A stretch of DNA of 64,000 bases from Bacteroidales bacterium UBA4360 (GTDB lineage Bacteria; Bacteroidota; Bacteroidia; Bacteroidales; UBA932). Positions 31,928 to 40,207 of the stretch are shown one piece after another. The notes beneath the pieces were generated by a model. It was given only the letters and a program-made list of their open reading frames with translations. It had not been told where the DNA came from and did no database searches. The stretch's first letter is position 1; each line of letters starts with the position of its first letter. The stretch is taken from NCBI GenBank assembly GCA_002393945.1, contig DGSO01000013.1, forward strand, positions 124,001-188,000, in the 5' to 3' direction. Position numbers and translations under genes: made by a program.

Positions 31928-34813
31928 ATGAAACGATTCTTAATCCTTCTTGCGGCAGCCGCAGCGGTACTTGCAGGCTGCTCAAAGTATGAAACCGTGA
32001 AGGGCGATCCCCTGAATGCCAAAATTTACACCCTTTCCAACGGTCTCAAGGTTTACATGACTGTAAACAAGGACGAACCCAGAATTCAGACTTACATTGC
32101 CGTGAATGCCGGCGGTAAGGACGACCCGGCCGACAACACCGGCCTGGCCCACTATCTGGAGCACATGATGTTCAAGGGTACGGAAACCTTCGGCACACAG
32201 GACTACGAGGCCGAAAAACCTCTCCTTGCACAGATTGACTCCCTTTTCGAAGTATACCGCACGCTTACGGACCCTCAGGAAAGGGCAGACCTTTACGCCA
32301 AGATTGACGCCATCAGCTATGAGGCTTCCAAGATTGCCATTCCCAACGAGTATGACAAGCTGATGTCCATAATCGGCTCTGAAGGAACCAACGCCTTCAC
32401 TTCGAATGACGTTACCTGCTATGTTGAGGAAATTCCTTCAAACCAGATTGAAAACTGGGCCCGCATCGAAGCCGACCGCTTCAAAAACTGCGTCTTCCGC
32501 GGTTTCCACACGGAGCTCGAGGCCGTTTACGAGGAAAAGAACATGGGCCTTGCCGATGATTCTGAAAAGTGCATCGACGCCCTTGACTCCATGCTTTTCG
32601 TGAACCATCCCTACGGCACCCAGACCGTTATCGGCACACAGGACCACCTGAAGAATCCTTCACTGAAGGCTATCCGCTACCAGAAAGATACCTATTACGT
32701 TCCCAACAACATGGCCATCTGCCTTTCCGGAGACTTCGACCCGGACGAGATGGTGAAGATAATCGAGAAGTACTTCGGAGACTGGAAAGCCAATCCCAAC
32801 CTGCCCAAGAGGAACTTCGGCACGGAAGAGCCCATCACCGCCCCCAAGGTGAAGGACGTCTACGGCTACGAGGCAGAAATGGTCCTCTTCGGCTGGAGGA
32901 CTCCCGGCACCTCCTGCAAGGAAAGCGAGATCGGCGAGATTGCATCGGCAATACTCTATAACGGCCAGGCCGGCCTTGTGGATACCGACTGCATCCGCAC
33001 CCAGAATATCCTCGGAGGCGCTTTCTTCAATTACGACCGCACCGACTGGGGCATTATGCTTGCCCAGGGCATGCCCAAGGAAGGACAGAGCCTGGAGGAG
33101 GTGAAGGACATCCTCATGGCCGAAGTTGCAAAGCTTCGCAGCGGCGACTTCCCCGAGAGCCTTCTCGAGGCGGCCAAGGCAAACTACAAGCTCGACTATA
33201 TGCGCGGTCTGGTCTCAAATCAGGCCCGCACGAGGCTCTTCATGAACTCATTCATCGCCGGAACATCCTGGAAGGACGAAGTGGGCAAGATCGGAAGGAT
33301 AGAGAAGATAAGCAAGGACGATATTGTGGCCTGGGCTCAGAAATACCTTGGAGAAAACAGCTACGCCCTTGTTTACAAGCACTTCGGCGAGGATAAGTCC
33401 ATCAAGAAAATCGACGCCCCCAAGATCACCCCTATCGTCACCAACCGTGACAAGCAGAGCGCCTTCCTCGCAGAGATCGCAGCATCCGAACCCGCTCCAA
33501 TCGAGCCCGTATTCGTGGATTATGAAAAGGATATGACCGTTTCTTCCGTCGGAGACCTCAAACTCCTTTACAAGAAGAACGACAAGAACGACATCGCAAC
33601 CCTTACCTTCCGTTATGACCGCGGAAGCGACAACGACCCCGTCCTTGACATCGCTGCCGACTATGCCGGCTACCTTGGCTCAGCCAACATGACCGGTGAA
33701 GAATATGCGGTGAAGCTGTACGAACTTGCATGCAGTGCAGATCCCCGTATCGGCGGAAACACCTCCAATATCACTGTGAGCGGCCTCAGCGAAAACCTTG
33801 AAGAAGCCCTTCAGCTGGCAGAAAACCATCTCTCCACCCTTGCCGGAGACGATGAAATCCTTGCCGGTCTCAAGGCCGATATCTTCCGCGCCCGCCTGGA
33901 CGGCAAGAAGAACCAGAGGGCCTGCAGCAGCGCTATCCAGCGTTACCTCATCTACGGTCCCGAGTATATCAAGCAGGGCACCCTTACCAACACCCATGTC
34001 CAGGACCTGACTTCCGACGAAGTCCTCGCTTCCCTCAGCGACCTCATGGGCTGCGCACACACCATACTCTATTACGGTCCCGCATCCATTGAAGAAGTAA
34101 AGGCTATGCTTGAGCGCTCACACAAGTGCGATGGCCTGAAGCCTCTTCAGAAGACCCGCGCCGTCAAGCGCCTCACCCCCACCACGCAGGTGTATGTAGC
34201 CCATTACGATGCCCGTCAGTTCAATTACGTGCAGTATTCAGACCGCGGCGAAAAGCTCGACCTTTCCGAAGATCCGCTTATCGACCTGTTCAATGAGTAC
34301 TACGGCGGCGGCATGAACGCCATCGTATTTCAGGAGATGAGGGAATCCCGCGCCCTTGCTTACGGCGCCGGCGCTTATCTCACTGGACCCACTTATGCCG
34401 ATGACACCTATTCCTTCAGGGCCTACATCGCTTCCCAGAACGACAAGCTCCAAAAGGCCGTTGAAGGCTTTGACGAAATCATAGAAACCCTCCCCGAAGC
34501 TCCCGAGAACCTGGAAATCGCAAAGGCTTCCATCCTTGGAAAACTGCGCACCCAGAGGGTAACCGGACAGAGCGTTCTCTACAGCTATCTGCAGGCTCAG
34601 GAACTTGGTCTGAAGCAGCCGCGCGAAAAGCAGGTCTATGAGAAAGTCGAATCCCTTACCATGGAAGACCTCCTTGCCACCCACGCCAAGTGGATCAAGG
34701 GCCGTACATACAATTATTCTATACTGGGAGACACCAAGGATCTGGATATGAACTTCCTCCGCACCCTCGGCCCGGTAAAGATCCTTACTCTTGAAGACAT
34801 TTTTGGATATTGA
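31928..34813 (+). CDS. M16-family zinc metallopeptidase, lipoprotein
   Basis: A 961-residue protease of the insulinase/pitrilysin family, probably anchored in the periplasm or outer membrane. The signal ends in the lipobox LAGC with Cys18. The inverted zinc motif HYLEH is at 75-79 with the third ligand expected in ELEAVYEEKNMG. The second half (from about 540) repeats the M16 fold without the zinc site, as usual for two-domain members. The stop TGA overlaps the ATG of the next gene (TGATG). Confidence 0.92.
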   Translation: MKRFLILLAAAAAVLAGCSKYETVKGDPLNAKIYTLSNGLKVYMTVNKDEPRIQTYIAVNAGGKDDPADNTGLAHYLEHMMFKGTETFGTQDYEAEKPLLAQIDSLFEVYRTLTDPQERADLYAKIDAISYEASKIAIPNEYDKLMSIIGSEGTNAFTSNDVTCYVEEIPSNQIENWARIEADRFKNCVFRGFHTELEAVYEEKNMGLADDSEKCIDALDSMLFVNHPYGTQTVIGTQDHLKNPSLKAIRYQKDTYYVPNNMAICLSGDFDPDEMVKIIEKYFGDWKANPNLPKRNFGTEEPITAPKVKDVYGYEAEMVLFGWRTPGTSCKESEIGEIASAILYNGQAGLVDTDCIRTQNILGGAFFNYDRTDWGIMLAQGMPKEGQSLEEVKDILMAEVAKLRSGDFPESLLEAAKANYKLDYMRGLVSNQARTRLFMNSFIAGTSWKDEVGKIGRIEKISKDDIVAWAQKYLGENSYALVYKHFGEDKSIKKIDAPKITPIVTNRDKQSAFLAEIAASEPAPIEPVFVDYEKDMTVSSVGDLKLLYKKNDKNDIATLTFRYDRGSDNDPVLDIAADYAGYLGSANMTGEEYAVKLYELACSADPRIGGNTSNITVSGLSENLEEALQLAENHLSTLAGDDEILAGLKADIFRARLDGKKNQRACSSAIQRYLIYGPEYIKQGTLTNTHVQDLTSDEVLASLSDLMGCAHTILYYGPASIEEVKAMLERSHKCDGLKPLQKTRAVKRLTPTTQVYVAHYDARQFNYVQYSDRGEKLDLSEDPLIDLFNEYYGGGMNAIVFQEMRESRALAYGAGAYLTGPTYADDTYSFRAYIASQNDKLQKAVEGFDEIIETLPEAPENLEIAKASILGKLRTQRVTGQSVLYSYLQAQELGLKQPREKQVYEKVESLTMEDLLATHAKWIKGRTYNYSILGDTKDLDMNFLRTLGPVKILTLEDIFGY

Positions 34814-35850
34814 TGAACCATGTAGTGATTATGGCTGGCGGAGTGGGGAGCAGGCTTTGGCCTCTCTCCACCCCCGAAAAGCCGAAACAGTTTATTGACG
34901 TACTTGGAGTTGGTAAAAGCCTTATCCAGCTCACTGTAGAACGTTTCATCCCGGTTTGCTCCCCGGAGAATTTCTGGGTGGTCACCGGAGAGAAGTATGT
35001 AGATCTCGTCAAGGAACAGATCCCCGGCATTCCGGAGGACCAGATTCTTGCAGAACCGGAAGGCCGCAACACCGCTCCGTGCATTGCCTATGCATCATGG
35101 AAGATAGCCTTGAAGGACCCGGACGCCAACATCGTCGTAACCCCGGCCGACGCCCTTGTCCTCAAGACTGCGGAATTCGCCGATGCAATCGGCAAGGCAC
35201 TGGCCTTTACGGAGAATTCAGACGCCATAGTCACTGTAGGCATCGCCCCCACAAGGCCTGAGACCGGATACGGGTATATTCACGCATCCGAGGCTGTACG
35301 CGGTAAGATAGTAAATGTCTCCGAATTCAAGGAAAAACCGTCCCTGGAGACCGCCCAGGCCTATCTTGCCGATGGCCACTACTTCTGGAACGCCGGCATC
35401 TTCGTGTGGAACGTAAAGACTATCGTAAAAGAACTGCGCGCCTTTGCTCCGCAGATATCGGCCGTCATGGACGAGCTCAAGCCATCCCTTTTCACATCTT
35501 CCGAACAGACTCAGCTCCGCCGCCTCTTCCCGACCTGCGACAAAATCTCCATCGACTACGCCGTCATGGAAAAGAGCCGCAGCATATACGTGATTGCCGA
35601 CGACCTCGCCTGGAGCGACCTTGGCAGTTGGGGTTCCGTCAAGGGCCACATCAAGGCCGATGACGAAGGAAACGTGGTCGTAGGGGGAGACGTGCGCCTT
35701 TTCGGATGCAAGGACTGCTTCGTCCACGCCGCCTCCGAAAAGCGCGTAGTCCTGGAAGGCCTTGAAGAATACATAGTTTCAGAATCCGACGGCCGCCTCC
35801 TCGTCTGCCGCCTCTCAGAAGAACAGCACATCAAGGAGTTTTCTGCCTGA
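34813..35850 (+). CDS. manC: Mannose-1-phosphate guanylyltransferase
   Basis: A 345-residue nucleotidyltransferase that makes GDP-mannose from mannose-1-P and GTP, for surface glycans or GDP-fucose. The signature MAGGVGSRLWPLSTPEKPKQF is cut here as GGVGSRLWPLS and KPKQF. EGRNTAPCIAYA and the FKEKPSLETAQ region also match. It lacks the C-terminal isomerase half of bifunctional enzymes. It is coupled to the M16 gene by a one-base overlap. No other GDP-sugar genes are in view. Confidence 0.9.
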   Translation: MNHVVIMAGGVGSRLWPLSTPEKPKQFIDVLGVGKSLIQLTVERFIPVCSPENFWVVTGEKYVDLVKEQIPGIPEDQILAEPEGRNTAPCIAYASWKIALKDPDANIVVTPADALVLKTAEFADAIGKALAFTENSDAIVTVGIAPTRPETGYGYIHASEAVRGKIVNVSEFKEKPSLETAQAYLADGHYFWNAGIFVWNVKTIVKELRAFAPQISAVMDELKPSLFTSSEQTQLRRLFPTCDKISIDYAVMEKSRSIYVIADDLAWSDLGSWGSVKGHIKADDEGNVVVGGDVRLFGCKDCFVHAASEKRVVLEGLEEYIVSESDGRLLVCRLSEEQHIKEFSA

Positions 35851-35851
35851 T

Positions 35852-35879
35852 TGTCATTTCGAGCGAAGTCGAGAAATCT
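35852..35879 (+). repeat. Dispersed short repeat, copy 4
   Basis: TGTCATTTCGAGCG followed by AAGTCGAGAAATCT, immediately after the manC stop codon. Closest to copy 2. Confidence 0.8.
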
Positions 35880-35900
35880 CGAAAAAAACTTAAAAAATTA

Positions 35901-35931
35901 TTTGCAGAATCAAAAATAGTTTGTACCTTTG
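35901..35931 (+). promoter_or_regulatory. Promoter of the two tRNA-Lys genes
   Basis: TTTG (35901-35904), 19 bases, TACCTTTG (35924-35931), identical in design to the tRNA-Glu promoter. Confidence 0.8.
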
Positions 35932-35972
35932 CAATCCCGAAAACGGGGAGGGCCCTAAGGGGCAAACGGAAG

Positions 35973-36045
35973 ACTCGTTAGCTCAGTAGGTAGAGCACAT
36001 CCCTTTTAAGGATGGGGTCTCGGGTTCGAGCCCCGAACGGGTCAC
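35973..36045 (+). tRNA. tRNA-Lys (TTT)
   Basis: Acceptor GACTCGT/ACGGGTC with one G-T pair, anticodon stem CATCC/GGATG with loop CTTTTAA (anticodon TTT), T-arm with GGTTCGAGC, discriminator A. Confidence 0.94.
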
Positions 36046-36080
36046 AAGAAGCGAGTCTTCTAAAACAAACCAGACTGAAT

Positions 36081-36153
<73 letters not shown>

Positions 36154-36154
36154 C

Positions 36155-36190
36155 AAGGCGGCAGTCCAATACGGATTGCCGCCTTAATTT
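36155..36190 (+). terminator. Terminator after the tRNA-Lys pair
   Basis: AAGGCGGCAGTCC (36155-36167) pairs with GGATTGCCGCCTT (36173-36185) with one G-T, loop AATAC, followed by AATTTTT. Confidence 0.85.
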
Positions 36191-36209
36191 TTCAGCAGCT
36201 CCAAAAGTT

Positions 36210-36240
36210 TTTGAAATTCCCCGTACAATTCTTAATTTTG
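36210..36240 (+). promoter_or_regulatory. Promoter of hydEGF
   Basis: TTTG (36210-36213), 19 bases, TAATTTTG (36233-36240), 17 bases before the hydE ATG. Confidence 0.75.
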
Positions 36241-36257
36241 CTTAAAATGAGTTTGTA

Positions 36258-37286
36258 ATGGATTTGGTGGATGAACTGGTACAAAAGCGGGACCTTCCGG
36301 ACGAAGGCCTCCGTGAGCTCCTTTCATCCTCCGATGATGTTATGGCGGCAAAGCTGTTCAAAAGGGCAAGGGAGACCGCAGCTGAGCATTTTGGCAGGGA
36401 AATATACATCCGTGCGCTCATAGAGTGGAGCAACTCCTGCCGCAATGACTGTTACTACTGTGGTATTCGCCGCAGTAACCATGCAATCGAGCGTTACATC
36501 TTAAGCGAAGAGGAGATTCTGCAGTGCTGCGGGCAGGCTCATGAGGACGGAATCAGAACATTTGTCCTGCAGGGCGGAGAGAATCCTGTAAAGGCCGGAG
36601 AACTGGTCGGAATTGTCGCCCTGATAAAGAAAAAGTATCCTGACAGCGCAGTCACCCTTTCACTTGGAGAACTTCCCGCAGAACTTTATGCGGCTTTGAG
36701 GGAGGCGGGGGCAGACCGTTATCTCCTGAGGCATGAGACTGCCACTCCGTCGCATTACGCCAAGCTCCACCCAAAGGAAATGTCGCTTGAGAACCGGCTG
36801 GAATGCCTTCATGAACTCAGGAAGCTCGGCTTCCAGACCGGGATGGGCATGATGGTGGGAAGCCCGTTCCAGACGCCTGATCATCTGATTGCAGACCTTC
36901 GCCTTATCCGGTCTTTCCGCCCGGAGATGGTAGGCCTTGGGCCTTTCGTTCCCCAGAAGGATACGCCTTTCGGCACTTATCCGGCAGGAAGTGCAGACTT
37001 GACACTGCGCCTTTATGCCATCATTCGCCTGATGCTTCCCGAGGCGGGAATCCCCGCCACCACGGCTCTTTCCTCCATAATTCCCAACGGGCATATCCGC
37101 GGAATAGAATCGGGGGCAAACGTAATCATGCCAAATTATACCCCTTTGTCAAGGGGAAAACAATATGTCCTGTACGACAACAAGTCAAGGCAGGATTTCC
37201 ATAAGATAAAAACGGAACTCAATGCGGCCGGGTACGTCGTGAACCCTTCCCGCGGAGATTTCAAAACCAATCAATACCATGTATAA
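36258..37286 (+). CDS. hydE: [FeFe] hydrogenase maturase HydE
   Basis: A 342-residue radical SAM enzyme that takes part in building the diiron subcluster of the H-cluster. The SAM-cluster cysteines are in CRNDCYYCGIR. Also typical are the GGE-like LQGGENP, the LLRHETATPSHYAKLHP segment and GPFVPQKDTPF. It is first in the plus-strand maturation operon and overlaps hydG by eight bases. The catalytic hydrogenase for which it works is encoded convergently at 40208-41968. Confidence 0.95.
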   Translation: MDLVDELVQKRDLPDEGLRELLSSSDDVMAAKLFKRARETAAEHFGREIYIRALIEWSNSCRNDCYYCGIRRSNHAIERYILSEEEILQCCGQAHEDGIRTFVLQGGENPVKAGELVGIVALIKKKYPDSAVTLSLGELPAELYAALREAGADRYLLRHETATPSHYAKLHPKEMSLENRLECLHELRKLGFQTGMGMMVGSPFQTPDHLIADLRLIRSFRPEMVGLGPFVPQKDTPFGTYPAGSADLTLRLYAIIRLMLPEAGIPATTALSSIIPNGHIRGIESGANVIMPNYTPLSRGKQYVLYDNKSRQDFHKIKTELNAAGYVVNPSRGDFKTNQYHV

Positions 37287-38694
37287 TCCAAGTTCCCCGC
37301 ATGCGCAGGAGTTTATAGACCATACCGAGGTCCTGGAGACGCTGGAAGAAGCCTCCCGCGAGAGCAAAAACCACAGCCGCGTCCTCCAAATACTGGAAAA
37401 GGCGGCAAAGTGCAAGGGCCTCACTCACCGTGAGGCTGCAATCCTCATGGATTGTGACGATCCTGAACTGGAAGAGAAAATCTATGCCCTTGCCCTGGAA
37501 ATCAAGCAGAAGTTCTATGGAAACCGCATAGTGCTCTTTGCCCCTCTTTACTTGTCGAATTACTGCATAAACGGCTGTGTATATTGCCCTTATCATGCAA
37601 AGAACCGTACCATTCCAAGGCGCAAGCTCTCCCAGGAAGAAATAGAGGCAGAGGTCAGGGCCCTTATCCGCACCGGCCACAAGCGACTTGCGGTTGAGGC
37701 AGGGGAGGACCCCAGGAACAATCCGCTGGAGTATATCCTGGATTCCATCCGTACTATTTACAGCGTGAAGGAGGGCGGTAACTCCATACGCCGTGTAAAC
37801 GTGAACATCGCCGCTACGGATGTGGATTCTTACCGGAAACTCAAGGCAGCCGGCATCGGCACGTATATCCTTTTCCAGGAGACGTACAACAAGGAACAGT
37901 ATGAAAAACTGCATCCCACCGGCCCCAAGAGCGATTATTGCTGGCATACGGAGGCCATGGACCGCGCGCAGGAAGGCGGCTGTGACGACGTCGGGATAGG
38001 CGTCCTCTTCGGCCTTAACAACTACCGCTATGAACTGGCCGCCATCCTCATGCATGCAGAGCACCTGGAAGCCCGCTTCGGCGTTGGGCCCCACACGATC
38101 AGCGTCCCGCGCATCTGCCCTGCCGATGACATCGACACCGGAGATTTCCCGGATGCCCTGCCGGACAGGATTTTCCGCAAGCTGGTGGCCGTCCTGAGGG
38201 TATCTGTCCCTTATACGGGGATGATAGTGTCGACAAGGGAATCGGCAAGGATGAGGGCGCAGCTTCTGGACTGCGGCATCTCCCAGATAAGCGGCGGCTC
38301 AAGGACCAGCGTTGGCGGCTATACCAGCGTCGAGCGCCATGACGAAACGGCTCAGTTCGACGTCTCCGACACCCGTCCCCTTGACGATGTGGTGCGCTGG
38401 CTTCTGGAAAGCGACCATATCCCCAGTTTCTGCACCGCCTGCTACCGCGAAGGCCGCACCGGAGACCGTTTCATGAGTCTCTGCAAAAGCGGGAAAATAG
38501 GCCTCTGCTGCACTCCGAATGCGATTATGACGCTCAAGGAGTACCTCATGGATTACGCTTCTGCCGATACCCGCCGCCTTGGAGAGAATCTCATCAAAAA
38601 GAGTCTTGCCGATATCCCCTCCGAAAAGGTCAGGGACATAACTGTCCGGCATCTCAGGGAAATAGAAGAAGGAAAAAGGGATTTCAGGTTTTAA
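37279..38694 (+). CDS. hydG: [FeFe] hydrogenase maturase HydG
   Basis: A 471-residue radical SAM tyrosine lyase that produces CO and cyanide bound to iron for the H-cluster. The N-terminal cluster motif is YCINGCVYC. The C-terminal domain carries the second-cluster cysteines in FCTACYREGRTGDRFM. VPRICPADD and SGGSRTSVGGY also match HydG. The length is normal. It starts inside the end of hydE and is followed by hydF after six bases. Confidence 0.96.
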   Translation: MYNPSSPHAQEFIDHTEVLETLEEASRESKNHSRVLQILEKAAKCKGLTHREAAILMDCDDPELEEKIYALALEIKQKFYGNRIVLFAPLYLSNYCINGCVYCPYHAKNRTIPRRKLSQEEIEAEVRALIRTGHKRLAVEAGEDPRNNPLEYILDSIRTIYSVKEGGNSIRRVNVNIAATDVDSYRKLKAAGIGTYILFQETYNKEQYEKLHPTGPKSDYCWHTEAMDRAQEGGCDDVGIGVLFGLNNYRYELAAILMHAEHLEARFGVGPHTISVPRICPADDIDTGDFPDALPDRIFRKLVAVLRVSVPYTGMIVSTRESARMRAQLLDCGISQISGGSRTSVGGYTSVERHDETAQFDVSDTRPLDDVVRWLLESDHIPSFCTACYREGRTGDRFMSLCKSGKIGLCCTPNAIMTLKEYLMDYASADTRRLGENLIKKSLADIPSEKVRDITVRHLREIEEGKRDFRF

Positions 38695-38700
38695 GGCGGT

Positions 38701-39729
38701 ATGGAACGTATCTACATAGCGGTAGCTGGCCCCGTGAACAGCGGCAAGTCGACGCTTGTCAACGCTCTTTGCGGGCAGGAGGTGTCCCTTGTGAGCCCTG
38801 TCGCCGGCACCACTACAGACCCTGTCAGAAAAGCCGCGGAACTGCCGGGTATCGGCCCGTGCATAATCATCGACACCCCCGGCCTTGAAGATACATCCCC
38901 CCTGGGCCTCGAACGCATGCGCCGCACCATGGCCGCCCTTGACGAGGCCGATGTAATCGTTGAAATGTCGGCAGGTGCAACCGGACCGTTGCAGACTCCG
39001 CGCGTGACATATACCCCTGGAGAGCCTCTTGACAGCCTCCTTAAAAGGATCAAAGACGCCCTCCCGAAAGAAGAGGAAAGATATCTTACCGGAAACCTTG
39101 TAAAGCCCGGAGACAAAGTGGTCCTTGTGATGCCCCAGGACTCCGAGGCGCCCAAGGGCCGGATCATACTTCCTCAGGTGCAGGTGATTCGGGAACTCCT
39201 GGACAGGGGCTGCATACCGGTTTGCTGTACCCTTGAGAACCTTCAGAAAGCGGTTGAAACGGCAACGAGCCTTGTCATTACCGATTCTCAGGTGTTTCGG
39301 GAGGTTAATTCGGCCATTCCGTCTACGCTCCCTCTCACATCTTTCTCTGTGCTTCTTGCCGGAGCAAAGGGAGACATCAAAACATATGTGGAGGGCGCTG
39401 CGGCAATAGACAGGCTGCGGGACGGAGACCGCGTCCTCATTGCCGAAGCCTGCACTCATGTCCCGGATACAGAGGATATCGGCCGTGTTAAGATTCCTGC
39501 GCTTCTCAGGAAAAGGGCGCAGGTAAAGGTGGACGTCGCCGCCGGGAACGATTTCCCCGAAGACCTCTCGGTCTACAGTCTAATCATACACTGCGGAGCC
39601 TGCGTCGCCGGCCGTCAGCTGGTGCGCTCCCGCATAAAAAAGGCACTCCGTGCGGGAGTGCCAATTACAAACTACGGGATAGCCATTGCAGCCCTGCAGG
39701 GTATTCTCCAAAGGATAGAGATACCTTAG
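38701..39729 (+). CDS. hydF: [FeFe] hydrogenase maturation GTPase HydF, shortened G domain
   Basis: The scaffold protein that assembles the diiron unit and passes it to HydA. Visible are the P-loop GPVNSGKST (10-18), the G2 region with GTTTDP, G3 DTPG, the dimerisation domain (LTGNLVKPGDKVVLVMP) and the 4Fe-4S ligands in ACTH and HCGAC near the C-terminus. At 342 residues it is about 60 shorter than usual. Between ADVIVEMSA and GEPLDSLLKRI the segment that normally holds G4 (NKxD) and G5 is missing. The stop interlocks with that of hydC (TTAG). Confidence 0.93.
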   Translation: MERIYIAVAGPVNSGKSTLVNALCGQEVSLVSPVAGTTTDPVRKAAELPGIGPCIIIDTPGLEDTSPLGLERMRRTMAALDEADVIVEMSAGATGPLQTPRVTYTPGEPLDSLLKRIKDALPKEEERYLTGNLVKPGDKVVLVMPQDSEAPKGRIILPQVQVIRELLDRGCIPVCCTLENLQKAVETATSLVITDSQVFREVNSAIPSTLPLTSFSVLLAGAKGDIKTYVEGAAAIDRLRDGDRVLIAEACTHVPDTEDIGRVKIPALLRKRAQVKVDVAAGNDFPEDLSVYSLIIHCGACVAGRQLVRSRIKKALRAGVPITNYGIAIAALQGILQRIEIP

Positions 39730-40205
39730 TCTGCGTACTCGGCTACGATTTTCTTGATGTCGGAAGGATTCAGCCTGCCGTATACCTTGTCGCCGATGGT
39801 GGCTACAGGGGCCAGGCCGCATGCACCCACGCAGCGGAGGCAGTCCAGCGAGAACTTCCCGTCCGGGGTCGTTTCGCCTACGTCGATGCCCAGGACGCGC
39901 TTGAATTCCTCCAGGAGCTTGTCGGCACCGCGCACGTAGCAGGCGGTTCCAAGGCAAACCGAGATTGGAATCCGGCCTTTGGGCGTCATGGTGAAGAAGG
40001 AGTAGAAAGTTACCACTCCGTACACCTTCTGGGGCGCTATGCTAAGCTTTCGGGCTATGATTCTCTGGACGGGTTCCGGCAGATATCCAAGTTTTGACTG
40101 GGTTTCGTGGAGGATGCTTATGAGTTCTCCGGGGTCGTTATGGAATTTTTCACAGATCTCTTCCACCTCGCGGGCGGCTTCACATGAAAGTTTGAATTCA
40201 CTCAT
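39726..40205 (-). CDS. hydC: NAD-linked [FeFe] hydrogenase subunit HydC (NuoE-like)
   Basis: A 159-residue protein with a thioredoxin-like [2Fe-2S] domain, homologous to NuoE of complex I. Cluster ligands are in CLGTACYVRG and CLRCVGACGLAP. VYGVVTFYSFF is the usual interface helix. It relays electrons within the HydABC complex. It follows hydA by two bases and ends in a four-base overlap with hydF on the other strand. Confidence 0.93.
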   Translation of the reverse strand: MSEFKLSCEAAREVEEICEKFHNDPGELISILHETQSKLGYLPEPVQRIIARKLSIAPQKVYGVVTFYSFFTMTPKGRIPISVCLGTACYVRGADKLLEEFKRVLGIDVGETTPDGKFSLDCLRCVGACGLAPVATIGDKVYGRLNPSDIKKIVAEYAD

Positions 40206-40207
40206 GG

